Positions 1 through 8,818 of a stretch of DNA of 29,840 nt are shown here, in pieces; within the stretch, counting starts at the first letter, position 1, and each line of letters opens with the position of its first letter. Made by a program: the position numbers and the translations under genes. The notes under the pieces are model-generated. The model was not told the DNA's origin. It ran no database searches and was given only the letters and a program-made list of their open reading frames with translations. Location of the stretch: assembly GCA_964554795.1 (NCBI GenBank), contig CAZKQB010000044.1:1-29840 (forward strand). Direction: 5' to 3'. This DNA comes from SFHK01 sp964554795. GTDB lineage: Bacteria > Bacillota > Clostridia > Christensenellales > Aristaeellaceae.

Positions 1-494
1 TCCGCTCGCGCGAACCTGAATCGTCTTGCTGTCCGACACATTCGTCGCAGTGATGCTAAAGGGCATAGTTAACCAGGTCATGCCATCGACGCTGTACTCG
101 ATCCTCACCGCACCGCCATTTGTATCGGTCGCGGTCGCCATGGCTGCGGCCAATTCGATGCCGTCGTACATCTTCTCTGCGTTCTCCGGGGTCAGCGTGA
201 TGTTGTCGCCGATCGGCGCTCTGTTGATCGTCAGATTGCCGTCCACGATTACGAACTCTACGTTCGTGAAGTTCGCATTCTTGTTCGCAAAGTCGCTCGC
301 CACGATGCCCACAGGGTACGTGCCAGCGTTCGTGCCCGTCGCCGTCCACGCAGTGGTGGGGGTTTCGGTTACGCTCGTGCTTACGTTGTACAAATCGTTG
401 TCAGACGCCATGGACGCATAGCCCGTGATGCTGTGCGCGTTTCCGTCGTAGGTAACGGTATCGCTCCTCTCCGTTACCGTTACGGTGACCTTAT
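1..494 (-). repeat. Long direct repeat within the surface protein, copy 1
   Basis: Bases 1-494 match 796-1289 at an offset of 795 bases (265 codons). About the first 345 bases are almost identical and the rest differ at scattered positions. The matching part encodes an MBG/YDG-like beta unit. Near identity at DNA level points to recent duplication or gene conversion. The repeat may continue beyond the left edge. Confidence 0.9.
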
Positions 495-3400
495 CGGTGA
501 CCGGGGTTACCGTCAGCGTGCCGTTAGACGTGCTGATCGCGTAGTTCCCGGCAATTGTACCGCTATTCAGCGTATAGGTGAAGGAGTTCTCGCTGCTGCC
601 GGCGTTCGTCTGGCTGCCGGTTACGTCATACGTCGCGCCCTCGCCAGTCACAAAGCCTTCGCCGCCCACAGTCACGGTATTGTTCGTCAGCGCCGTGCCG
701 TCGTACGGCTTGCTCGCCGTCGCGCTGGTCAGCGTTACAGTACGCTGCGTGATCGTAAGCGTCTGCGTGCCGTACACGTAGCCCGTATAGTTCGATCCGC
801 TCGCGCGAACCTGAATCGTCTTGCTGTCCGACACATTCGTCGCAGTGATGCTAAAGGGCATAGTTAACCAGGTCATGCCATCGACGCTGTACTCGATCCT
901 CACCGCACCGCCATTTGTATCGGTCGCGGTCGCCATGGCTGCGGCCAATTCGATGCCGTCGTACATCTTCTCTGCGTTCTCCGGGGTCAGCGTGATGTTG
1001 TCGCCGATCGGCGCTCTGTTGATCGTCAGATTGCCGTCCACGATTACGAACTCTACGTTCGTGAAGTTCGCATTCTTGTTCGCAAAGTCGCTCGCCACGA
1101 TGCCCACAGGGTACGTGCCAGCGTTCGTGCCCGTCGCCGTCCACGCATCGGTGGGGGTTGCGGTTACGCTCGTGCTTACATCGTACAGCGTGTTGTCAGA
1201 CGTCATGGACTCATAGCCCGAGACGCTGTGCGCGTTTCCGTCGTAGGTAACGGTGTCGCTCTTCTCCGTTACCGTTACGGTGACCGTCTTGGAATACTTG
1301 GTGATCGTCAGATTGCCCTTTACGTACGTGATGTCGTAGTGGCTGGTCACCTCAGCCGTTCCGTCCGCGTTCATGATGCGCGCCTTGCTCGGCACAAACT
1401 TGCCCGGGTACTCGCCAGCGTTGGTCGCGCTGCCATTGATCGTCAGGGCGGAGATGCTATGGCCGGTCTCAAGGGTCGTGTTGGTGTAGCCATTCTGACC
1501 ATGCGCCTTGCCGTCGTACTCTACGGTGTAGCTATTCGCCGTGATGGTCAGGGCAATGTTGGTCTTGGTGTCTACGCCATCCTCGCCCGTCGGATCGTTC
1601 GGCTTCTTATCCGGATCATCCGGATCGGGCGTCGTGCCCTTCGCGGTTACCGCGTTGTGCACGTTGCCGTAGGTGCCGCTGCCAAGGTCTCTCGCCTGCA
1701 CCGTGTAGGTGTAGGTGATGACCACGTCTGCCGCGCCGGGCGCCATGTCCGGAACCTCGATCTCGCCGTCGTCGTTCAGCGTGTAGCCGTCTGCGATTTC
1801 AACGATGCCGGCCGTCACGTTCGCCGCCGTCAGCAGCGTATCCGTGACCTTGATGTCCTTTACCGTTACGTTATTGTCCGCGCCGACCTTTACCGTCAGC
1901 TTATAGGTGATCTCCTCGCCCAGCGCGTAGGACGTGCCGTTCGCAGGATCTCCCTCAACCGCCTTGGTGATCGTGATCGTCGCCGCCGGATCATCCGTCG
2001 GAACCTCGATCTCAGGATCGTCCGGTTCGGGATCCGGGCCCGGGCCCTTGCCCGTTACGGTCGCAGAGTTCAGTACCTTACCGGCCAGAATGTCCGCTTC
2101 CGTTACTACGTATTCCGCGTTCACGGTTACCGATGCACCGGGCAGCAGCTGGGTAATCGTCGCCTTGCCGTTCGTAATCGTGTAGCCCGTGCCAGCCACG
2201 ATCGTCGCGCCGGACAGATTCTCGGTTACCGCGATGTTGGTTACCGTCTGGTTGCCGTCGTTCGTTACAGTGATTGCGTAGCTGATCTTCTCGCCCAGCG
2301 CGTAGCCCTTCTGATTCTTGGGCGTGCTGGTCGTGGTCTTCGTCGACGAGGTGCTCACCTTTACGGTATCCGTCGTGTCAGTTACCTCGGCCGAGCCCTG
2401 CGGGGTGGCCGTGCCGGTCTTCGCCGTGCCGTTCTCATAATAGGTATAGCTGATCGCGTCGGCCTTAGCGGCAACCGCATTGTGGATGCTACCGTTGCGC
2501 AGGTCGGCCTCGGTCACGACATACGTTACCGTGAAGGACTTTTCTTCGCCCACCGCCAGCGTACCATACGTCGGAATGGTGCCGGTTACAGTCGAAGTGC
2601 CGTTCTTCAGCGTGTCGGTGAACGTCACGTTGGTGTACGGCACGTTGCCGTTGTTCTTCACCTTGATGGTATAGGTAATTTGGGTGCCCAGCGCAAGCGC
2701 CGCACCGGTGGCCTTGCCCGTCCAGTCGGAGGTCTTGGTCACGCCGAGAGATACGTCCGGCTTGACCAGCTTATTGGTCTCGCCAGTGACGTCCTTCGAC
2801 GTGCTTTCCCACTTGACGTTCGCCGTGTTGCCTACCTTGCCCGCGAGAATGTCTGCGGAGGTTACGGTATGCAGCGCCTTGATCGTCACCGTGCTGTTCG
2901 CAGCAATGCTCGCGATCGTCGCCGTGTGCTTGTCCGTGCTCACCGTGTAGCCCGTGCCCGCCTGAATCTCGGCGTTCGCATCGGTTACCACGACGTTCTT
3001 CACCTCGTAGATGCTCACGTTCTTCACCGTGATGGTGAATTCAATCGCATCGCCGAGCTTGTAGTTGCTCTCGATTTCCTCATCCTCGGCCTTCTTCTCC
3101 GGGATGAGCTTGTCACCCGTGATCGTCAGCGTGCCGGGCGCGAGCGTCACGCTGTAGTTGCTCGTCACGTCGACGCCATTTCCATCCGAAATCTTCACGC
3201 CTTCAGCGATGACCAGCTGGTTGGTGTAAACGCCCACGCTGACCGCCGTGAACGCGATGTTCACGTTGCTCTCCTTGTGGCCGGTTACAAGCCCGTTGTT
3301 TTCGCCGGTCGAAACCGTATATGCGGTTTCGGTATTCTTGCCGTGCGCACTGCCGTTATAGACAACGGTATTGTCATTCGCCGTGATCGTTACGGGGCGC

Positions 3401-6400
3401 TGGGTTACCGTCAGCGTGCCGTCAACGGGGGCAGCGAAGGTGTAGTTGGCGGTCACGTCCGTGCTTCCGCGCATGACCTTGTAGCTCTTAACCACGTTCG
3501 CGCTGGAGCCGGCGTTCGTCTGGCTGCCTTCCACGACCGCGGTCAGCTCGTCACCGTTCACCAGAATGCCATCGGTGTAGGTGTAGCCGCTGTCCGTCAG
3601 AGCCGTGCCGTCATAGACCTTGCTCGCGGAATTCGCCGTAATGGTGATTCCGGCCGCCTTGCTCGTAACTGTCAGCGTGCCCTCAGTCTTGGTGATGGTG
3701 TAGTTATTCTCATCGGTGTTGCTCTTAAGCGTGTAGGTGAACGTATTCTTGCTGTTGCCGACGTCCGTCTGGCTGCCGGTTACGGTATACGTCGCGCCCT
3801 CGCCGGAAATAAAGCCGTCGTCGCCCTCGGTCACGGTCGAATTCGTCAGCGCCGTGCCGTCGTACGCCTTGCTCGCCGTTGCGCTGGTCAGCGTTACAGT
3901 ACGCTTCGTGATTTCCAGCTCCTGCGTGCCGGTCACGTAGCCTTCGTAGTTCGAGCCGCTCGCGCGAACCTGAACCGTCTTGCTGTCGGATACGTTCGTC
4001 GCGGTGATGTTGGATCTATGCTCAAACCACCTCACGCCATCGACGCTGTACTCAATCTTCACCGTGCCGCCATTTGTATCGGTCGCGGTCGCTTCGCCGG
4101 TCTGCAGCGCGCTGCCATTGTACTTCTGCGAGACGTCCTGCGGTCTCAGGGTGACGTAATTTCCAATCGCCGCCTTTGCGATCGTCAGCTTGCCGGGGGT
4201 CTTGGTCACGACGTAGTTCTGGGTTACGTCTATGCCGCTCCCGTCCTTGATGACCACGGTGCCGCTGAACGCGCCGTCGTATTCGCCGGCGTTCGTGCCC
4301 TTGGCAATGTAGGTCAGGCCGCTATAGGTGTGACCGTTCAGCAGACCGCTCGCCGTAATGCCGGTGATGGACTGCTCGCTGCCATTATAGGTCTTCGTGG
4401 CAGTTTCACCCGTGAAGGTTACAGCGATGGAGGCCTTCGTGATCGTCAGCTTGCCGACTTTCGTTTCCACGTCGTAGTTCTGGGTTACGTCTACGCCGTT
4501 CGCGTCCTTGATGACCACGGCGCCGATGAACGCGCCGTCGTACGTGCCGACGTTCGTGCCCTTGGCACTGTAGGTCAGGTCGCTATAGGTGTGACCGTTC
4601 AGCAGACCGCTCGCCGTAATGCCGGTAAGGGACTGCTCACTGCCGGTGTAGGTCTTCGTGGCAGACTCGCCCGTGAAGGTGACCTCGCGCTGGCTTACCG
4701 ACAGCGTGCCGTCAACGGGAGTCTCGAAGGTGTAGTTGGCGGTCACATCCGTGGTGCCGCGCATGACCTTGTAGCTCGTAACCACGTTCGCGCTGGAGCC
4801 ATAGTTCGTCTGGCTGCCTTCCACAACTGCGGTCAGCTCGTCGCCTTCCACCAGCACGTTCTCCGTGTAGGTGTAGCCGCTGTCCGTCAGAGCCGTGCCG
4901 TCGTAGGGCTTGCTCGCGCTGTTCGCTTTGATCGTGATCTTTTCTGTGATCGCGTTGATCGTCAGCGTGCCGGGGTTGTAGGTTACCGTATAATAGGAAG
5001 GAATTCCGCTGACCTTGGTCTGGTCGATCACGTTGTCGACTGTGCCCACATCGGTGATGGTGGAGCCGGTGGTCATAGACAGGGTGATGTTGGCCTTGGT
5101 ATCACCGTTTACGAGGCCCTCCGCCGTGAAGTCAGACTGGGTGAGCGGCGTGCCGTCGTAGGTCTTCGTCGCGCTTCCCGCCGTGAGCTCCAGGGGTACC
5201 TTGTAATAAACCGTGATGACGTTCTTGGTTTTGTCTACGTCGATCGTGATGCTGTTGGCTGCGGGGTCATAGCTGTTCACCGTAGCCTCGGAATAGGCGG
5301 TGTACAGCGCGGGGCTCTTGCCTGCCGTGAGGGTTTCGCCGATGGTCTTGGTGCCGGTCTGGTTGGCGGCAACCTCCTCGGTCGTGCCCAGCAGGTAGTG
5401 ATGGATGGTGTACTCCGCGGTGTTCAGCTTGAAGTACAGCTTCAGAACCAGCGTGCCTGCGCCATTGATGGTGCCGGAGAGCACGTTGTTCGTGTTGCTT
5501 GCGTCGAAGACGTACTTATTGTTTTCCTTGCTCTCCTTATCCGCGTCGGTTACGGAAGCGGTGGTATCCGTAGTGCCCGTGCGCGAGTCGGAGTGGTTGA
5601 GCGAGTAGGAGCCGTCCACGTTCTGATAGTAGAACTCAACGGTGTACTTGGTGTTGGTGTTTGCCTTCCAGATGGCGTAGAGGACGTTGTCGCCTTCGCC
5701 ATTGCTGTCTACCTGAACCGACGCGCCTGCCTCGATGGAGCCGGTTCCGGAGGCAGAGGTATCCCAGCCCACGAAGGTATAGCCTGCGCGGGTGAAGGGG
5801 TTCGTGATGGTGGCGACGGTTTCGTTGTTGGCGTAGGTCTTTTCGACGTCATCGCCAGCGCCGCCGTTGGCCTTATAGGTCAGGGTGACATTGGCGGGAC
5901 GGTCGCCCCACACGCCGGTGAAGGTTACGTCGCCCTTGATCTGATACTTGTCGCGGGGCTGGTAGCGGTTCGTGCCGTCCGTCCAGCCGAGGAAGTACTG
6001 ACCGTCACTGGAGACGAGCTTGTCCGGGGACATGAGGTCGGCATAGCTGTCCTCTGCGTACTTCTTGGAATCGGTCGGCGCGGTCACGTCGGCCTTGCCG
6101 GATACGTAGGTGACGGAGAAGGTGCCGTCCTTGGTGTAGTAGGGGTAGATGGTGATATCTGCATAAATCTTGGTATCGACATTGAACGGGTCGCCCGTGC
6201 CGTTGGGGCCGGTGCGCCAGCCGCGCCAGGTGTAGCCTTCCTTGTCGGCCATGATCTGCTGCTGAAGCGTTTCCAGCTCATCGGTGATCGTGCTGCCGTA
6301 GGAAACGGAATCGATCTCATGCGATTCGCCGCCGATGATGGTTTTATAGGCGGTAACCGTCGAGCTGGGAGCCGACCACTTGGCGTAAACGGTGATGTTC

Positions 6401-8067
6401 TGCGCCGGCATGGTCTTGCCCGTGAAATCGTATTCCTGCGTCGTAGACGGGTCGGCATACCAGCCGCCGAACACGAACGCGGGGTCAATCGTGGCGGGGC
6501 GATCCGGCGTGTAATCGCTGGCATCCTCAATGCTCTGCTGGTACTTCTTGGAGACGGTGTGCACCGTCTGACCATTGCTCACATAGACGATGTTGTAGCT
6601 GTTGCGGGTGTAGTAGAATTTTGAGCCGTCGTACTTAAGTTTGTCATTATTTGTAGATTCCGCCACAACTTCCTTATAGGTAAAGCCGGCAATAGGATAC
6701 TTATCTTCATCTGATATTGTAATAGTACCAGAACCTACAGTTTTATCAGAATGGTGTACCTTATACGTTACGCCATTATACAACGTACCGGTCTCACCCG
6801 CAAGGACTTCTACATAATAAGTAGCGGTTGCCGAGTTATTGCCCGTACGAGGCCCATAGAAGGAACCACCATTCAACGGCATTGTATCAATACCGACCTG
6901 AGCTGTACTACCACTAGTCGCCACATACCATGAGCTGCTATCATCCTGCGTCGGCCACTTGTCGCGAATGTCCGCACCATATTTCGCCGTAATGCGGAGG
7001 TCGGTGTACTCAGTTGGATCATCCCACCACGAACTTGGTCTAGTATAGAAATAAATGGTATACACATTGCGCGTATAATACACATTCACGATGGTCGAGC
7101 CATCGCCCGCAATGGTTTCCTGCGTAATGGTCTGCGCGGTGAAGCCTGTATAGGTTTTCGCCGTCGCGGCGGTCGTCGCGCCGGTGGTTCCGGTTTTGGT
7201 TTCGCTTTCTTTATAGGAATATTCAGTGTCATCGGCGTTTTCATGCCAATGAATCACGGTATACTGCGTGTTGGTGTTTGCCGTCCAGACGGCGTGAAGC
7301 GTGAGCGCCTTATCGAGCCTCGTGCCGAAGGTGAAGGCTGCGCCATCTACGGTCTCGGACCAGTGATCGAAGGTATAGCCGGCGCGGGTGGGCGCGGTGG
7401 GCGCGACGGTATTTGCATCGCCCTTTACGAACGCGGGCTCCACATAGCTGCCGCCCTGCGAGTCATAGGTAATCCAGTGACCAGCGGTAACGACGGCCTT
7501 CAGGGTGACGTCGCTATCAGAAAGGGTAACGGAGGACACGAGCTCGCCGGAGGCGTTTTGCCAGCCGGTGATGGACTCCTCGTTGCCGACGGGGTAGGTG
7601 ACGTCCGCAGTGGTAATGACGTCGTTCTTGACGCCCTTCTTCGTGACCATGACCTCGCCATCCGGGTTGGTGAAGAACACGAAATAGACGTCCTCAAAGC
7701 GGGCGTTTACGGTAACGGTGCTGGTTCCGGTTACGGCTGCGGTGTAGGGGAAGGTCAGCTGGGTACCATCCTCATAATACCAGCCGACGAACTCCTTGTT
7801 CGCGCTGTCCGGCTCCGGAGTGCCGGGATCGTTGAGTGATTCGCCGTTCTTCAGAATCTGACGGGCAAACTCCTCGTCGCCATTCTTGAAGACATAGGTG
7901 ACCGCAGCGGTAGGCGGCGTCACTATGCTGTACAGCGAGATGCCGGAGCTGGTCTGCGTGCCGCCCGAAACGGGTACGATCGCGGCGAGCGCGGTCGTGG
8001 GCACGCTGCTGATGAACATGGCGAGCGTCATCAGCATTGCGAGCAGCTTGCGAAGCTTCGTTTTCAT
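1..8067 (-). CDS. Giant InlB/MBG/DUF11-repeat surface protein, C-terminus outside the window
   Basis: The frame stays open from ATG 8067 to base 1 (2,689 codons) with no stop, so the true C-terminus and any cell-wall anchor lie beyond the left edge. GGGGAGG sits 9 bases before the ATG. Residues 1-28 form a signal peptide (KLRK, hydrophobic core, ALA/A cleavage). Residues about 40-950 contain GWY/GWD...VYAKW units typical of InlB B-repeats (Listeria-Bacteroides repeats). Residues about 950-1640 and 2150-2689 carry MBG/YDG-like beta units (KxYDGTALTxS, NAGxY). Residues about 1650-2140 carry DUF11-type units (ALGxxITYxIxVxNxG). This architecture is known from sortase-anchored or secreted adhesins of gut Firmicutes; adhesion is inferred. 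Near-identical internal repeats suggest length variation by recombination. The 1,798-codon frame on the opposite strand at 1228-6624 is in exact antisense register and is a shadow. Confidence 0.93.
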   Translation of the reverse strand, partial: MKTKLRKLLAMLMTLAMFISSVPTTALAAIVPVSGGTQTSSGISLYSIVTPPTAAVTYVFKNGDEEFARQILKNGESLNDPGTPEPDSANKEFVGWYYEDGTQLTFPYTAAVTGTSTVTVNARFEDVYFVFFTNPDGEVMVTKKGVKNDVITTADVTYPVGNEESITGWQNASGELVSSVTLSDSDVTLKAVVTAGHWITYDSQGGSYVEPAFVKGDANTVAPTAPTRAGYTFDHWSETVDGAAFTFGTRLDKALTLHAVWTANTNTQYTVIHWHENADDTEYSYKESETKTGTTGATTAATAKTYTGFTAQTITQETIAGDGSTIVNVYYTRNVYTIYFYTRPSSWWDDPTEYTDLRITAKYGADIRDKWPTQDDSSSWYVATSGSTAQVGIDTMPLNGGSFYGPRTGNNSATATYYVEVLAGETGTLYNGVTYKVHHSDKTVGSGTITISDEDKYPIAGFTYKEVVAESTNNDKLKYDGSKFYYTRNSYNIVYVSNGQTVHTVSKKYQQSIEDASDYTPDRPATIDPAFVFGGWYADPSTTQEYDFTGKTMPAQNITVYAKWSAPSSTVTAYKTIIGGESHEIDSVSYGSTITDELETLQQQIMADKEGYTWRGWRTGPNGTGDPFNVDTKIYADITIYPYYTKDGTFSVTYVSGKADVTAPTDSKKYAEDSYADLMSPDKLVSSDGQYFLGWTDGTNRYQPRDKYQIKGDVTFTGVWGDRPANVTLTYKANGGAGDDVEKTYANNETVATITNPFTRAGYTFVGWDTSASGTGSIEAGASVQVDSNGEGDNVLYAIWKANTNTKYTVEFYYQNVDGSYSLNHSDSRTGTTDTTASVTDADKESKENNKYVFDASNTNNVLSGTINGAGTLVLKLYFKLNTAEYTIHHYLLGTTEEVAANQTGTKTIGETLTAGKSPALYTAYSEATVNSYDPAANSITIDVDKTKNVITVYYKVPLELTAGSATKTYDGTPLTQSDFTAEGLVNGDTKANITLSMTTGSTITDVGTVDNVIDQTKVSGIPSYYTVTYNPGTLTINAITEKITIKANSASKPYDGTALTDSGYTYTENVLVEGDELTAVVEGSQTNYGSSANVVTSYKVMRGTTDVTANYTFETPVDGTLSVSQREVTFTGESATKTYTGSEQSLTGITASGLLNGHTYSDLTYSAKGTNVGTYDGAFIGAVVIKDANGVDVTQNYDVETKVGKLTITKASIAVTFTGETATKTYNGSEQSITGITASGLLNGHTYSGLTYIAKGTNAGEYDGAFSGTVVIKDGSGIDVTQNYVVTKTPGKLTIAKAAIGNYVTLRPQDVSQKYNGSALQTGEATATDTNGGTVKIEYSVDGVRWFEHRSNITATNVSDSKTVQVRASGSNYEGYVTGTQELEITKRTVTLTSATASKAYDGTALTNSTVTEGDDGFISGEGATYTVTGSQTDVGNSKNTFTYTLKSNTDENNYTITKTEGTLTVTSKAAGITITANSASKVYDGTALTDSGYTYTDGILVNGDELTAVVEGSQTNAGSSANVVKSYKVMRGSTDVTANYTFAAPVDGTLTVTQRPVTITANDNTVVYNGSAHGKNTETAYTVSTGENNGLVTGHKESNVNIAFTAVSVGVYTNQLVIAEGVKISDGNGVDVTSNYSVTLAPGTLTITGDKLIPEKKAEDEEIESNYKLGDAIEFTITVKNVSIYEVKNVVVTDANAEIQAGTGYTVSTDKHTATIASIAANSTVTIKALHTVTSADILAGKVGNTANVKWESTSKDVTGETNKLVKPDVSLGVTKTSDWTGKATGAALALGTQITYTIKVKNNGNVPYTNVTFTDTLKNGTSTVTGTIPTYGTLAVGEEKSFTVTYVVTEADLRNGSIHNAVAAKADAISYTYYENGTAKTGTATPQGSAEVTDTTDTVKVSTSSTKTTTSTPKNQKGYALGEKISYAITVTNDGNQTVTNIAVTENLSGATIVAGTGYTITNGKATITQLLPGASVTVNAEYVVTEADILAGKVLNSATVTGKGPGPDPEPDDPEIEVPTDDPAATITITKAVEGDPANGTSYALGEEITYKLTVKVGADNNVTVKDIKVTDTLLTAANVTAGIVEIADGYTLNDDGEIEVPDMAPGAADVVITYTYTVQARDLGSGTYGNVHNAVTAKGTTPDPDDPDKKPNDPTGEDGVDTKTNIALTITANSYTVEYDGKAHGQNGYTNTTLETGHSISALTINGSATNAGEYPGKFVPSKARIMNADGTAEVTSHYDITYVKGNLTITKYSKTVTVTVTEKSDTVTYDGNAHSVSGYESMTSDNTLYDVSTSVTATPTDAWTATGTNAGTYPVGIVASDFANKNANFTNVEFVIVDGNLTINRAPIGDNITLTPENAEKMYDGIELAAAMATATDTNGGAVRIEYSVDGMTWLTMPFSITATNVSDSKTIQVRASGSNYTGYVYGTQTLTITQRTVTLTSATASKPYDGTALTNNTVTVGGEGFVTGEGATYDVTGSQTNAGSSENSFTYTLNSGTIAGNYAISTSNGTLTVTPVTDKVTVTVTERSDTVTYDGNAHSITGYASMASDNDLYNVSTSVTETPTTAWTATGTNAGTYPVGIVASDFANKNANFTNVEFVIVDGNLTINRAPIGDNITLTPENAEKMYDGIELAAAMATATDTNGGAVRIEYSVDGMTWLTMPFSITATNVSDSKTIQVRASG
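796..1289 (-). repeat. Long direct repeat within the surface protein, copy 2
   Basis: This is the second copy of the unit at 1-494, in the same orientation and the same reading frame. A more diverged third relative starts near 3955, where the same phrase about a Ser-Lys-Thr-Val-Gln-Val-Arg strand recurs with several base changes. Confidence 0.9.
4181..4683 (-). repeat. Two adjacent 87-codon tandem repeats in the surface protein
   Basis: The sequence beginning at 4181 recurs at 4442, an offset of 261 bases (87 codons). Long stretches are identical, for example around 4320-4380 and 4580-4640. Both encode a GLLNGHTYS-containing beta unit. A further pair of similar units lies at about 3400-3660 and 4690-4950. 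Confidence 0.8.
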
Positions 8068-8155
8068 AGAAGATTTCCTCCCCTTTGAACTACTTGCTTA
8101 AGGTGATCAGCGCGGCGGAATTGTCGACCGCCGGCCGATGGAAATAACTGGTGAA

Positions 8156-8184
8156 ATAATAACACACTTTCGCCAAAAAGTCGA
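8156..8184 (-). promoter_or_regulatory. Candidate promoter of the giant surface-protein gene
   Basis: On the minus strand TCGACT (8184-8179) is followed after 17 bases by TATTAT (8161-8156), with a TG extension before the -10. This would give a leader of roughly 80 bases that contains a hairpin with CGGCGG/CCGCCG arms (8113-8133). A weak stem with a T tail at 8175-8193, just after the upstream gene's stop, overlaps the -35 and could be a leaky terminator. Confidence 0.45.
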
Positions 8185-8195
8185 GAGCTTTTTGC

Positions 8196-8762
8196 TTACT
8201 CGGCGTCTGCGGCGGTCTCCGCATTCGCGGCGGCTGCCACGTCGTCCGGCACGATGACGCCGGTGATGGTTACACTCACGCGCCAGTAGTTCGTGTAGTT
8301 GGCTTCCGTGATGATGAAGGAATAGGATGCGGCGTTTTCACCGGCGATGTCCTCCCACTCCTGATTGTCCGCGCTGGACTGCCACTGGAGGGTGTAGGCG
8401 GTGTTCTCGTAGCCGTTCAGCACGGCGATGAGCGCTACGCTGTCGCCGAAGTAAAGCGTGTCGCCGTCGTAGGCCGCATAGATGGAAACGGAACGCTCGG
8501 CGTTCAGCTCGTCCTCGATAATCGCCATCAGGCGCGCGTTTGCGGGAAGCTCGGTCGCTTCGGAGGCGGTGGCCTCCGGCGCTTCAGCGTGGGCTTCCGT
8601 CGCCTCGGAGGCGGTGGCCTCCTCGCGGCTCTTCACGCCGCTGAGGCGGAAAATGTTGCTCTTCTCGGTGACGTAGGTTTTCGCCATGGCGGCGGGTGCA
8701 AGCACGACCAGCGCAAGCGCAAGCGTCAGAACGAGGGAAAGGATTTTCGCGGAGCTTTTCAT
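8196..8762 (-). CDS. Small secreted Ig-like domain protein (paralog of the next gene upstream)
   Basis: 188 residues. ATG 8762 is chosen because GGAGG lies 8 bases upstream and it starts directly with a signal peptide (MKSSAKILSLVL..., cleavage near AMA/K); the upstream TTG at 8777 has no such support. After the signal peptide comes an Ala/Glu/Thr-rich spacer (residues about 48-75, with TASEATE repeated), then one compact domain with conserved YDGDTLYFGD, GYEN, YTLQW and YYWRV-like motifs, resembling an Ig-like fold. The tail is Ala/Glu-rich. No sortase motif or second membrane segment is visible, so it is probably released or held non-covalently. It shares its domain with the gene at 8819-9508 and lies 56 bases after it in the same direction. 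Function is unknown. Confidence 0.85.
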   Translation of the reverse strand: MKSSAKILSLVLTLALALVVLAPAAMAKTYVTEKSNIFRLSGVKSREEATASEATEAHAEAPEATASEATELPANARLMAIIEDELNAERSVSIYAAYDGDTLYFGDSVALIAVLNGYENTAYTLQWQSSADNQEWEDIAGENAASYSFIITEANYTNYWRVSVTITGVIVPDDVAAAANAETAADAE

Positions 8763-8818
8763 GATTATATCCTCCAATCCGTTTTGAATCGGTCGGTTTC
8801 TTTATCGCAGGGGGAGAC

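Noticed and set aside
1228..6624. 1,798-codon open frame on the plus strand
   Set aside because: It is in exact antisense register to the minus-strand surface protein, is Arg/Val/Ala-rich without domains or ribosome-binding site, and arises because the real gene avoids the antisense stop codons. The minus frame has a signal peptide, known repeats and a GGGGAGG site.
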